A stretch of DNA of 64,000 bases from Nocardia sp. CDC159 (lineage in GTDB: Bacteria > Actinomycetota > Actinomycetes > Mycobacteriales > Mycobacteriaceae), in contig NZ_JAMRXH010000009.1 in assembly GCF_023740735.1 (NCBI RefSeq), positions 159,470 to 223,469 on the forward strand. The letters run 5' to 3'. Positions 55,108 to 63,900 of this stretch are shown here, piece by piece. The stretch's first letter is position 1; each line of letters opens with the position of its first letter. The translations under genes were made by a program, and so were the position numbers. The notes beneath the pieces were generated by a model. That model saw only the letters and a program-made list of their open reading frames with translations. It ran no database searches and was not told the DNA's origin.

Positions 55108-57248
55108 AGCGTCCGGTCAGCGGCGAGGCGTCCACCGAGGGTCTGGACTACCACGCCCTCAACGCGATGCTGAACCTGTACGGCCCGGGCGGCGAGATCC
55201 AGTTCGACAAGGATCGCGAGGCCGCGCGGCAGTACTTCCTGCAGCATGTCAACCAGAACACCGTCTTCTTCCACAACCTCGACGAGAAGCTCGACTACCT
55301 CGTCGAGGAGAACTACTACGAGCCCGAGGTGCTCGACCAGTACAGCCGGGCCTTCGTGAAGAAGCTGTTCCAGCAGGCCTACGCCAAGAAGTTCCGGTTC
55401 CCGACCTTCCTCGGCGCGTTCAAGTACTACACCTCGTACACGCTCAAGACCTTCGACGGCAAGCGCTACCTGGAGCGCTTCGAGGACCGCGTCTGCATGG
55501 TCGCGCTCACCCTGGCCGCGGGTGACGAGCCGCTGGCGCAGTCGCTGGTCGACGAGATCATGGACGGCCGCTTCCAGCCCGCCACCCCGACCTTCCTCAA
55601 CTCGGGCAAGAAGCAGCGCGGCGAGCCGGTCTCCTGCTTCCTGCTGCGCATCGAGGACAATATGGAGTCCATCGGCCGCTCGATCAACTCCGCGCTGCAG
55701 CTGTCCAAGCGCGGCGGCGGAGTGGCGCTGCTGCTGAGCAATATTCGCGAGCACGGCGCGCCGATCAAGAAGATCGAGAACCAGTCCTCGGGCGTCATTC
55801 CCATCATGAAGCTGCTGGAGGATTCGTTCTCCTACGCCAACCAGCTCGGCGCGCGCCAGGGCGCGGGCGCGGTGTACCTGCACGCGCACCACCCCGACAT
55901 CTACCGCTTCCTCGACACCAAGCGCGAGAACGCGGACGAGAAGATCCGCATCAAGACGCTGAGCCTGGGCGTGGTGATCCCGGACATCACCTTCGAGCTG
56001 GCGAAGAGGAACGAGGACATGTACCTGTTCTCGCCCTACGATGTCGAGCGCATCTACGGCAAGCCGTTCGCCGACGTCGACGTCACCGAGAAGTACTACG
56101 AGATGGTCGACGACAAGCGCATCCGTAAGTCGAAGATCAACGCGCGCGAGTTCTTCCAGACCATCGCCGAACTGCAGTTCGAGTCGGGCTATCCGTACAT
56201 CATGTTCGAGGACACGGTGAACCGGGCCAATCCGATCGCGGGCAAGATCACCCACTCCAACCTGTGCTCGGAGATCCTGCAGGTCTCCACGCCCTCGATC
56301 TACAACGACGATCTGTCCTACGCCAAGGTGGGCAAGGACATCTCGTGCAACCTGGGTTCGCTCAACATCGCCAAGACCATGGATTCGCCGGACTTCGGCA
56401 AGACCGTGGAGACCGCGATCCGCGCACTGACCGCCGTCTCGGATCAGACCCACATCTACTCGGTGCCCTCGATCGAGCAGGGCAACAACCAGTCCCACGC
56501 CATCGGCCTGGGGCAGATGAATCTGCACGGCTACCTGGCCCGCGAGCGCATCTTCTACGGTTCGGAAGAGGGCGTCGACTTCACCAACATCTACTTCTAC
56601 ACGATCGCCTTCCACGCGATCCGGGCGTCGAACAAGCTGGCCATCGAGCGCGGCCAGTACTTCGGCGGCTTCCCCGAGTCGAAGTACGCCACCGGTGAGT
56701 ACTTCGACAAGTACACCGAGCAGGTGTGGGAGCCCAAGACCGATCGCGTGCGGCAGATCTTCGCCGACGCCGGGGTGCACATCCCCACCCAGGACGACTG
56801 GCGCGAGCTGAAGGCCTCGGTCATGGCCCACGGCATCTACAACCAGAACCTGCAGGCCGTCCCCCCGACCGGCTCGATCTCCTACATCAACCACTCCACC
56901 AGCTCCATCCACCCGGTGGCGTCGAAGATCGAGATCCGCAAGGAGGGCAAGATCGGGCGCGTCTACTACCCCGCGCCCTATATGACCAACGACAACCTCG
57001 ACTACTTCGAGGACGCCTACGACATCGGCTACGAGAAGATCATCGACACCTACGCCGCGGCCACCCAGCACGTGGACCAGGGCCTGTCGCTGACGCTGTT
57101 CTTCAAGGACACCGCCACCACCCGCGACGTCAACAAGGCCCAGATCTACGCCTGGCGCAAGGGCATCAAAACCCTCTACTACATCCGCATCCGCCAGATG
57201 GCCCTGGAGGGGACCGAGGTCGAGGGCTGCGTGAGCTGCATGCTCTAG
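55065..57248 (+). CDS. nrdE: Class Ib ribonucleotide reductase alpha subunit
   Basis: Reduces ribonucleoside diphosphates; pairs with NrdF. 727 residues from a TTG start inside nrdI, close to mycobacterial NrdE in sequence and length. The active-site Cys pair is in RGEPVSCFLL and the NLGSLNIA region; the radical Cys lies in THSNLCSEI. The PPTGSISYINHSTSSIHP loop and the C-terminal redox tail EGCVSCML are intact. The ATP-cone is absent, as in class Ib. A strong terminator follows, so nrdF must have its own promoter. Confidence 0.96.
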   Translation: MATTTAPAGKTARLERPVSGEASTEGLDYHALNAMLNLYGPGGEIQFDKDREAARQYFLQHVNQNTVFFHNLDEKLDYLVEENYYEPEVLDQYSRAFVKKLFQQAYAKKFRFPTFLGAFKYYTSYTLKTFDGKRYLERFEDRVCMVALTLAAGDEPLAQSLVDEIMDGRFQPATPTFLNSGKKQRGEPVSCFLLRIEDNMESIGRSINSALQLSKRGGGVALLLSNIREHGAPIKKIENQSSGVIPIMKLLEDSFSYANQLGARQGAGAVYLHAHHPDIYRFLDTKRENADEKIRIKTLSLGVVIPDITFELAKRNEDMYLFSPYDVERIYGKPFADVDVTEKYYEMVDDKRIRKSKINAREFFQTIAELQFESGYPYIMFEDTVNRANPIAGKITHSNLCSEILQVSTPSIYNDDLSYAKVGKDISCNLGSLNIAKTMDSPDFGKTVETAIRALTAVSDQTHIYSVPSIEQGNNQSHAIGLGQMNLHGYLARERIFYGSEEGVDFTNIYFYTIAFHAIRASNKLAIERGQYFGGFPESKYATGEYFDKYTEQVWEPKTDRVRQIFADAGVHIPTQDDWRELKASVMAHGIYNQNLQAVPPTGSISYINHSTSSIHPVASKIEIRKEGKIGRVYYPAPYMTNDNLDYFEDAYDIGYEKIIDTYAAATQHVDQGLSLTLFFKDTATTRDVNKAQIYAWRKGIKTLYYIRIRQMALEGTEVEGCVSCML

Positions 57249-57262
57249 GGATACGCGGTGCG

Positions 57263-57297
57263 AAGGGCGCTTCCGAGTTTTTCTCGGAAGCGCCCTT
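57263..57297. terminator. Bidirectional terminator after nrdE
   Basis: A 15-bp perfect stem (AAGGGCGCTTCCGAG / complement) with a TTTTT loop between convergent nrdE and the MFS remnant. Confidence 0.9.
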
Positions 57298-57304
57298 GCG
57301 CGGT

Positions 57305-58111
57305 TCAATCGGCGCAACGCACCGGCACGGGGACGAATTCCTCGGCGGGTGTGGCGCTTTCGTGGAAGGCCCGGCGTCCGGCGATGACGAGGACCAGCAG
57401 GAATGCCCCCGCCGCCACCGCGATCCAGAAGCCGGCGTTCGCCCCGTACGCGTCGATGAGCGGCCCGGCGGCGGCTGGGCCGATCGCGACACCGAGCCCG
57501 AGCCCGGCCGTCGACCAGGTCAGCGCCTCGGTGAGCATGCGCGCCGGGACCGTGGACTCCACGAGCTGTCCGGACAGGATGACCGTGGGGGCGAAGAACA
57601 TGCCCGAGATCAGCATGGCGACCGACAGCCCCGCGAGGGAGTGCACGAACAGCAGCGGCACGGTCAGCAGCGCGGTCGCGGCGATGCCGAGGATCAGCAG
57701 CCGTCCGATCGGACGGGTGAGTTTCGCCGCGCCGAACAGGAATCCGGCGACGCACGAGCCGATCGCGTAGAGCGACAGGACGATACTGGCCGCCGCCGGT
57801 TCGCCGAGCAGTCGCGCGAAGGCGACGCTGGCGACGTCGATGGTGCCCATCGCGATCATCACCAGCGTCAGCGTCCACACCACCCGGTTGCCGAGTGCGC
57901 TGAGCAGCGAACTCCGCTGCGCGGCAACGCCGTACGGGGGTTCGGTGCCGCGCTGCGCGGCCAACCACAGCGTCCCGGCCAGCAGCATCAGACCGGCGAC
58001 GAGCGGGCCCGCCTGTGGGAACAGCGCGGCGCTCAGGCCGAGGGAGACCGGCGGGCCGACGATGAAGCACACATCGTCGAGCACGGTCTCCCAGGAGAAG
58101 GCCGTGTGCAT
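57305..58111 (-). pseudogene. MFS transporter remnant lacking its N-terminal third
   Basis: The 268-residue frame carries about eight membrane helices of a sugar/drug MFS protein (VCFIVGPPVSLGLSAALF, LTLVMIAMGTIDVASVAF, GVAIGPAAAGPLIDAYG). It begins at MHTAFSWETVLDD, which corresponds to an internal loop before helix 5 of such transporters. The first four helices and the promoter are gone. Immediately to the right is the C-terminal stub of a divergent TetR gene, so one deletion probably removed both 5' ends. Confidence 0.7.
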
Positions 58112-58116
58112 CAGCC

Positions 58117-58281
58117 GACCATGGCTTCCCCTTCAAGGCCGTCGGCCTCGCGGTCCTGATCAACGGCGCGCTGATCGACGCGTCCCGATGGATCGTGGCG
58201 GGCCCGGAATCGGAGCGAGACCGCCGCCGAGCCGACGCCCTCGCCGCGATCTCGTTCCTGGTCCGCTCGCTGCGTCGCTAA
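58117..58281 (+). pseudogene. TetR regulator remnant (C-terminal stub)
   Basis: Plus-strand frame DHGFPFKAVGLAVLINGALI, then DASRWIVAGPESERDRRRA and a typical TetR C-terminal helix (ALAAISFLVRSLRR) before TAA. No start codon or helix-turn-helix remains. It abuts the truncated MFS gene head to head. Confidence 0.6.
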
Positions 58282-58424
58282 CGGGCGGCCCATCGGTATT
58301 GATCCCGTCAACACTGCGTCAGGATTTCGTTTTGGTGCGTGATCATGGCGTTGACGCCGGTCAGGATGGGTGATGGCCCTCGGGTGCGGGGGCGTCCGTC
58401 CGAGCCGTGCGAGGGAGGGTGAGC

Positions 58425-59555
58425 GTGAGAGCGACACTGACCGCCCGTTTGGGTGCCCTGGTGGGGTTCGGGCGGGGGTATGCCGTGCGGGTGGATTGGC
58501 GGCGGTGGGGAGCCGGGTTCGCGGTCGCCGGGGCGGGGCTGCCGGTGGTGACCGGCATGCTGGCGGCGGTGCGGACGGAGCTGTCGCTGGTCGGGGATGT
58601 GCTCGTCTACCTGTTCGCGGTGGCCGCGGTGTCGGTGATCGGGGGGCGACTACCGGCGTTGCTCACCAGCGGCGCCGGCTTCCTGCTGCTGGCCTACTAT
58701 TTCGCGCCGCCGATCCATTCGTTCGCGGTGGCCGATCCGGGGAATGTGCTGCTGCTGCTCGCCTATCTGGTGGCCGGTGCGCTGCTGGACGCGTTGATCG
58801 AGCGGGTGATCCGGCGGTCCCGGGATGTGGTCGAGATGGACGGTGCACCCGATGTGGATCGGGCGCGCTCGGCGCTGCTCACCGCCATGGGCCACGATCT
58901 GCGGACGCCGCTGGCCGCCGCGCTGGCGGCGGTGGACGGGCTGGCCGGTACGGACGTGCATCCGAGCGAGGATCAGCGCCGCGATCTGCTCGATGTGGCG
59001 TCGGTGTCGCTGCGCAAACTCGACGGGCTGGTCGAAAACCTCATGGAACTGAGTAAGCTGCGGGCGGGCATGCTGCCCATCGCGGCCCGCCCGGTCGAGG
59101 TGGTGGACATGGTCGAGTCGACCATCGCGGATCTGGGTCCGGCCGCCGTCGCGGTGCAGACGCGGGTGGCCGCCGCGCTGCCGCCCGTCGTGGTGGATCC
59201 GGCGCTACTCGACCGCGCCCTGAACCACCTGCTGCGCAATGCGCTGCGTTTCGCGCCCGGCGACAGCGGGGTGCTGGTGACCGCCAATGCCTGCGGGGAC
59301 GCGGTGCAGATCAGGGTCATCGATCATGGACCGGGTATTCCGATGGCCCAGCGCGAACGCGTCTTTCAGCCGTTCCAGCGCTTCGACGATCGCGACAACC
59401 GCAGCGGAATCGGCCTGGGCCTGGCGCTGGCTCGCGGGCTGGTCGAGGCCATGGGCGGGCGCCTCGTGCCCGACGATACGCCCGGCGGTGGCCTCACGAT
59501 GATCGTCACGCTGCCGGTGGCCGCGGCCAGCCGCGCCTCGGCAGCGTATTGGTGA
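58425..59555 (+). CDS. Sensor histidine kinase, KdpD-like transmembrane domain
   Basis: A 376-residue kinase. Residues 30-125 are a DUF4118-type four-helix membrane domain like that of KdpD (VYLFAVAAVSVIGGRLPALL, FLLLAYYFAPPIHSFAV). The HisKA domain has phospho-acceptor H157 in MGHDLRTPLAA. The ATPase has the N, G1 and G2 boxes (LLRNALRFAPGDSGV, DHGPGIPMAQRERVF, GIGLGLALARGLVEAMGG). The N-terminal KdpD and USP domains are absent. No response-regulator gene adjoins. The GTG at 58425 has GAGGGAGG upstream. Confidence 0.88.
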   Translation: MRATLTARLGALVGFGRGYAVRVDWRRWGAGFAVAGAGLPVVTGMLAAVRTELSLVGDVLVYLFAVAAVSVIGGRLPALLTSGAGFLLLAYYFAPPIHSFAVADPGNVLLLLAYLVAGALLDALIERVIRRSRDVVEMDGAPDVDRARSALLTAMGHDLRTPLAAALAAVDGLAGTDVHPSEDQRRDLLDVASVSLRKLDGLVENLMELSKLRAGMLPIAARPVEVVDMVESTIADLGPAAVAVQTRVAAALPPVVVDPALLDRALNHLLRNALRFAPGDSGVLVTANACGDAVQIRVIDHGPGIPMAQRERVFQPFQRFDDRDNRSGIGLGLALARGLVEAMGGRLVPDDTPGGGLTMIVTLPVAAASRASAAYW

Positions 59556-59708
59556 TCGAAAAATGAGTGGAAGATGACCCACCGTCATCGCGAATTGCAT
59601 GCCGTGCAACGTGATTGCGCCGCCGACGTACCCCCGGGCGAACCGGCTGTCGACGAGTGAGCCCCGTTACGTCGTCCCCGCTGGCGTGTCGGAGGTCGTC
59701 GAGCAGTA

Positions 59709-59745
59709 AACTACTCGGGTAGTTGCTGTGCGCCGGGCGGCGCAC
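59709..59745 (+). promoter_or_regulatory. Two hairpins in the mgtE leader
   Basis: AACTAC-TCGG-GTAGTT (59709-59724) and GTGCGCC-GGGC-GGCGCAC (59728-59745), perfect stems 185-222 nt before mgtE. They suggest a structured mRNA leader or a short terminator for the kinase gene. Confidence 0.45.
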
Positions 59746-59781
59746 CCGTGACCGTGGCCGAGATCGAGGAGGTGGGGAGCT

Positions 59782-59841
59782 GTGCGTAGCGAACCCCCCA
59801 GTCGAAGGCCGCGCGGCGCCGCCCCTGTGTTCTGCCGGTAG
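59782..59841 (+). CDS. 19-codon leader peptide upstream of mgtE
   Basis: GAGGAGGTGGGGA precedes GTG; the ORF encodes VRSEPPSRRPRGAAPVFCR, with consecutive Pro codons and Arg clusters, and ends 90 nt before mgtE. Magnesium-transport leader peptides such as MgtL are also short and Pro/Arg-rich, so attenuation by translation in low magnesium is a reasonable hypothesis. Confidence 0.45.
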   Translation: MRSEPPSRRPRGAAPVFCR

Positions 59842-59930
59842 TAGTCCGACGGCAGCGGGGTCGGTGCCTCGCGGTGTGATCCGGAATTTCGATCCGCTCA
59901 TCATCGACTCGCTCGTGCCGAGGAACCGCC

Positions 59931-61313
59931 ATGTCGCCGACAGATCTGTCCGTCGCTGTCCCCACGCTGTCCGCCGAGACCGCGCCCGCCGAATCCCTGC
60001 GTGACGTGGTCGGTAGCCGCCGCGTCGAGGCCACGCTGCGCTGGCTCGACGATCATCCGCCGCACCTGATCGCCGACGAACTCGCGCGCATGGACGCCCT
60101 GCACGCCGGGGTCGCGTTCCGGCTGTTGGACAAGGACCGGGCGCTGGCGGTGTTCGAGGAGCTCGAGCCCGTCGACCAGCAGCAGATCCTCACCGGCCTG
60201 CGCGACCAGAGCTTCCGGGAACTCGTCGAGGAGATGGACCCCGACGACCGCGCCCGCATGCTGCGCGAGGCGCCGGCCAAGGTCGCCAAGAAGGTGCTGG
60301 CCGGGCTGAGCCCGCGCGAGCGGCGGATGACCGCCGCGCTGCTGGGCTATTCCGAGGGTTCGGTCGGCCGGTACATGACGCCGGAAGTCGTTGCGCTGCC
60401 CCGGAATCTGACCGTGGACCAGGCGCTGCGCACGGTGCGCGCCAAGGGCGCCGGCGCCGAGACGGTGTACACGCTGCCCGTGGTCGACGCCGGGCGGCGG
60501 CTGACCGGCATCGTGGAGCTGCGCGAGCTCGTGCTCGGCGCGCCCGAGATGATGGTGGCCGATCTCGTCGTCACCGAGCCGGTCTTCGTCCGGGCCACCG
60601 ACTCGGCGGAGAAGGCGGCGCGGCTGATGCGCGAGACCAATCTCATCAATCTGCCGGTGGTCGACAGCGAGGACCGGCTTGTCGGCCTGCTCACCATCGA
60701 CGACGCCGTCGAGGTGATCGAGGCGGCCGACAGCGAGGATGTCGCGCGACAGGCGGGCACCCAGCCGTGGGCCGGACATTACATGGCCGCCAAGGTCTTT
60801 CAGCTGGCCCGGTACCGGGCGATGTGGCTGCTGCTGCTCCTGGTCGCGGCGACGCTGACGGTCACGGTGACCGACGCCTTCGAGGCGACGCTGGCGCAGG
60901 CGGCGCATCTGGCCCTGTTCATTCCGCTGCTGATCGGCGCGGGCGGCAATGCCGGTGCGCAGGCGGCGACCTCGTGTGTGCGGGCGTTGGCGGTCGGCGA
61001 GGTGCGGGTGTCGGATCTGCTGCGGGTGATCTGGCGCGAGCTGCGGGTGGGGCTGGTGCTGGGCGCGATGCTGGCCACGGTCGGCATGCTCATCGGGGCG
61101 GCGTTCGTCGGCGCGCAGATCGCGGTGGTCGTGGGCATCACGCTGGTGGTCATCTGCGGCTGGGCCGCGACCATCGGCGGCACGATGCCGTTGCTGGCCA
61201 AGAAGTTGCGGATCGATCCGGCGGTGATCTCCGCGCCGATGGTCACCACGCTGGTGGACGCGACCGGGCTGATCATCTACTTCACCACCGCCAAGATGGT
61301 GCTGGGCATCTGA
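59931..61313 (+). CDS. mgtE: Magnesium transporter MgtE
   Basis: Mg2+ channel, 460 residues. An N-terminal helical MgtE_N domain (LARMDALHAGVAFRLL, MDPDDRARMLREAP), two CBS domains (about 150-275; MTPEVVALPRNLTVDQALR, TNLINLPVVDSEDRLVGLL), and five C-terminal membrane helices with the pore motif IPLLIGAGGNAGAQAAT. It has an unusually long (375 bp) structured leader with a short ORF. Confidence 0.95.
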   Translation: MSPTDLSVAVPTLSAETAPAESLRDVVGSRRVEATLRWLDDHPPHLIADELARMDALHAGVAFRLLDKDRALAVFEELEPVDQQQILTGLRDQSFRELVEEMDPDDRARMLREAPAKVAKKVLAGLSPRERRMTAALLGYSEGSVGRYMTPEVVALPRNLTVDQALRTVRAKGAGAETVYTLPVVDAGRRLTGIVELRELVLGAPEMMVADLVVTEPVFVRATDSAEKAARLMRETNLINLPVVDSEDRLVGLLTIDDAVEVIEAADSEDVARQAGTQPWAGHYMAAKVFQLARYRAMWLLLLLVAATLTVTVTDAFEATLAQAAHLALFIPLLIGAGGNAGAQAATSCVRALAVGEVRVSDLLRVIWRELRVGLVLGAMLATVGMLIGAAFVGAQIAVVVGITLVVICGWAATIGGTMPLLAKKLRIDPAVISAPMVTTLVDATGLIIYFTTAKMVLGI

Positions 61314-61424
61314 GTCGCCATGCCGGTCCCCGCACCGGTTGTGACGCCGGGCATTCCGGTACGCTCCCAGGCGTCGTTGTGGATCCCGGCACGCGTTTCG
61401 CGCGTTCGTCCAGGACAGCCGAAG

Positions 61425-61472
61425 ACACAAGGTGTTGTGTTGATCGTTGTTGTCGGACCCCAGTAGTAGTGT
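61425..61472. promoter_or_regulatory. Tandem NrdR boxes upstream of nrdF
   Basis: ACACAAGGTGTTGTGT (61425-61440) is a perfect 6-4-6 palindrome matching the NrdR consensus. ACCCCAGTAGTAGTGT (61457-61472) is a half-conserved second box exactly 32 bp later, the same register as at nrdH. Confidence 0.75.
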
Positions 61473-61514
61473 TCTGGGCGAGGAAGTCCGCACGGATCCG
61501 GCGAGGTGAGAAGG

Positions 61515-62492
61515 GTGAGTGAGCGGCGCGTGAAATTGATCTCTCGAGTGTCTGCGATCAACTGGAATCGGGTGCCCGACGAGAAGGATGCCGAGGTCTG
61601 GGATCGGCTGGTCGGCAACTTCTGGCTGCCGGAGAAGGTTCCGGTGTCCAATGACATTCCGTCGTGGAACACCTTGACCGCGCAGGAGAAGCAGCTCACC
61701 ATGCGCGTGTTCACCGGCCTGACGCTGCTGGACACCATCCAGGGCACGGTCGGCGCGGTGAGCCTGATTCCCGACGCGCTGACCCCGCACGAGGAGGCGG
61801 TGCTCACCAACATCGCGTTCATGGAGTCGGTGCACGCCAAGAGCTACAGCTCGATCTTCTCCACGCTGTGCTCCACCCGCGAGATCGACGATGCCTTCCG
61901 CTGGTCGGAGGAGAATCGCAACCTGCAGCGCAAGGCCGAGATCGTGCTCGAGTACTACCGGGGCGACGAGCCCCTCAAGCGCAAGGTGGCCTCCACGCTG
62001 CTGGAAAGCTTCCTGTTCTACTCCGGCTTCTACCTGCCGATGTACTGGTCCTCGCGCGCCAAGCTCACCAACACCGCCGACCTGATCCGCCTGATCATCC
62101 GCGACGAGGCGGTGCACGGCTACTACATCGGCTACAAGTACCAGAAGGGCCTCGAGCAGCTGGCTCCCGCCGAGCGCGACGAGCTGAAGAACTACACCTT
62201 CGAACTGCTCTACGAGCTCTACGAGAACGAGGTCGAATACACCCAGGACCTCTACGACGAGGTCGGCCTCACCGAGGACGTCAAGAAGTTCCTGCGCTAC
62301 AACGCCAACAAGGCCCTGATGAATCTCGGCTACGAGGGCCTGTTCCCCAAGGACGAGACCGACGTCAACCCGGCCATCCTCTCGGCCCTGTCCCCGAACG
62401 CCGACGAGAACCACGACTTCTTCTCCGGCTCGGGCTCGAGCTATGTGATCGGCAAGGCGGTCAACACCGAGGACGAGGACTGGGAGTTCTGA
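61515..62492 (+). CDS. nrdF: Class Ib ribonucleotide reductase beta subunit
   Basis: Carries the dimanganese-tyrosyl radical for NrdE. 325 residues from GTG 61515, very close to mycobacterial NrdF2. Metal ligands and radical region are in TNIAFMESVHAKSYSSIF, TLLESFLFYSGFYLPMY and IIRDEAVHGYYIGYK; the C-terminal peptide that docks on NrdE is TEDEDWEF. Separated from nrdHIE by 4.3 kb, as in mycobacteria, but shares NrdR boxes with it. Confidence 0.96.
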   Translation: MSERRVKLISRVSAINWNRVPDEKDAEVWDRLVGNFWLPEKVPVSNDIPSWNTLTAQEKQLTMRVFTGLTLLDTIQGTVGAVSLIPDALTPHEEAVLTNIAFMESVHAKSYSSIFSTLCSTREIDDAFRWSEENRNLQRKAEIVLEYYRGDEPLKRKVASTLLESFLFYSGFYLPMYWSSRAKLTNTADLIRLIIRDEAVHGYYIGYKYQKGLEQLAPAERDELKNYTFELLYELYENEVEYTQDLYDEVGLTEDVKKFLRYNANKALMNLGYEGLFPKDETDVNPAILSALSPNADENHDFFSGSGSSYVIGKAVNTEDEDWEF

Positions 62493-62539
62493 ACCACCGC
62501 AACGGCTGACGGATCCGCCGGGGGACTGCGGTCTTGTCG

Positions 62540-62576
62540 CGGACCTCGTGCGGTGCTGGAATGGGCACGAGGTCCG
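62540..62576. terminator. Hairpin between nrdF and the monooxygenase
   Basis: A 12-bp perfect stem (CGGACCTCGTGC / GCACGAGGTCCG) with a 13-nt loop, 47 nt after nrdF and 33 nt before the next ATG. Confidence 0.6.
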
Positions 62577-62609
62577 GCCGCTGAGCGGTGCGATACGGGG
62601 GAGACGCTG

Positions 62610-63827
62610 ATGCAGAACCGGCATGTTCTGATTTCCGGTGCCGGTGTGTCCGGTCAAGCTCTCGCGTATTGGCTTGTGCGCCATGGCTTCCGGCCCACGG
62701 TGGTGGAACGGACGGTCGGCCCGCGCCGCGGCGGCCAAGGGGTGGACGTGCGGGATCAGGCGATCGACGTGGCCGAGCGGATGGGCATCCTGCAGCGCCT
62801 GCGTGCGGTCGCGACCCATGCGGTCGGCCTGCAATTCGTCGATGCGGACGACCGCGCCATCGCTCGCATCGATGTGCAGAACGCGCAGCAGCGAAACGGC
62901 GGCGGCAATGTGGAGGTCATGCGCGCGGATCTGGTCCGGATCCTGCACGACATCACCTCCGGCACCGTCGAATACCGCTTCGACGACGCCGTGCGCGCCG
63001 TGGCGCAGGACCCCGACGGCGTCACCGTCGATTTCGTGCGCGGCGCACGACGGCGGTTCGATCTGGTCGTCGGCGCCGACGGGTTGCATTCGGCGATACG
63101 CCGATTGGCCTTCGGCCCGGAGGACGCCTTCGTCCATCACATGGGTTGCTACGTCGCCTTCGGCACCGCCGATGCGGCGCTCGGGCGCGACCGCTGGACG
63201 ACGGCGTTCAACGTTCCGGGTCGCATGGCGGCGATCTATCGACCCGGCGGCGATGCGCAGGCCATGGCCTACTTCCTGTTCCGCAGCCCGCGACTCGACC
63301 TCGATCACCACGATCCCGTGGCCGTCCGTTCCGCGCTGGCCGCCGCGTTCGGCGATGTGCACGCCTGGCGCGTACCGGAATTGCTCGCGGGTGCGCTCGC
63401 CGATCCCGAACTGTACTTCGACTCGCTGAGCCGGGTGCGGATGGACTCGTGGTCGACCGGCCGGGTGGTGCTCGCCGGGGACGCCGCGCACTGCGCCTCG
63501 CCCGCCTCCGGCGCGGGCACCGAGCTCGCGCTGATCGGCGCCTACCGGCTCGCCGGTGAACTGGCGGTTGCCCGCGGCGATCACCGCCTCGCCTTCCCCC
63601 GCTACGAACAGGCCCACCGCCCCCTGGTCCACCGCAAACAACAGGTGGGCCCGAACCTGCTCCGCCTCACGGTCCCGAAAACCCGCCTCGGCATGGCCGT
63701 CCGCAATACGGTCATCCGCCTGCCGCTGCTGGAATCCCTGGCTGGTCTGGAACGCCTCATGGCGCCGAGGACCATCACACCCCTGCCCGGCTATCGGCCG
63801 GACGGCGGGGAAACGCGCGGTGCCTGA
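62610..63827 (+). CDS. FAD-dependent monooxygenase (PHBH fold)
   Basis: A 405-residue aromatic-hydroxylase-type flavoprotein. The N-terminal FAD motif is LISGAGVSGQALAYWL, the DG motif is VVGADGLHSAIRRLAF, and the second FAD motif is VVLAGDAAHCASPASGAGTE. GGGGGAG precedes the ATG. The sequence suits TetX/UbiH-type or antibiotic-modifying hydroxylases; the substrate is unknown. It has no pathway neighbours in the window. Confidence 0.88.
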   Translation: MQNRHVLISGAGVSGQALAYWLVRHGFRPTVVERTVGPRRGGQGVDVRDQAIDVAERMGILQRLRAVATHAVGLQFVDADDRAIARIDVQNAQQRNGGGNVEVMRADLVRILHDITSGTVEYRFDDAVRAVAQDPDGVTVDFVRGARRRFDLVVGADGLHSAIRRLAFGPEDAFVHHMGCYVAFGTADAALGRDRWTTAFNVPGRMAAIYRPGGDAQAMAYFLFRSPRLDLDHHDPVAVRSALAAAFGDVHAWRVPELLAGALADPELYFDSLSRVRMDSWSTGRVVLAGDAAHCASPASGAGTELALIGAYRLAGELAVARGDHRLAFPRYEQAHRPLVHRKQQVGPNLLRLTVPKTRLGMAVRNTVIRLPLLESLAGLERLMAPRTITPLPGYRPDGGETRGA

Positions 63828-63870
63828 GCGGGTTTGCAGCCTCAACCGAAACGCCCCCCTGCCAGGCTTC

Positions 63871-63897
63871 TTGACGTGTCAGTGCGGCTACTATTCG
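63871..63897 (+). promoter_or_regulatory. Candidate promoter for a leaderless gene
   Basis: TTGACG (63871-63876) and TATTCG (63892-63897), 15 bp apart, end 3 nt before the ATG at 63901, which has no ribosome site. Confidence 0.35.
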
Positions 63898-63900
63898 AAT

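Noticed and set aside
55104..58163. A 1019-codon open frame on the minus strand across nrdE
   Set aside because: Antisense to the strongly conserved nrdE, low-complexity Val/Asp/Leu composition, no domain.
59556..59930. M-box (Mg2+) riboswitch before mgtE
   Set aside because: The conserved M-box core could not be found by eye. A covariance search would be needed to exclude a divergent one.
59901..63845. A 1314-codon open frame on the minus strand
   Set aside because: It runs antisense through mgtE, nrdF and the monooxygenase, all with clear family signatures. Long antisense open frames are a by-product of very high GC.
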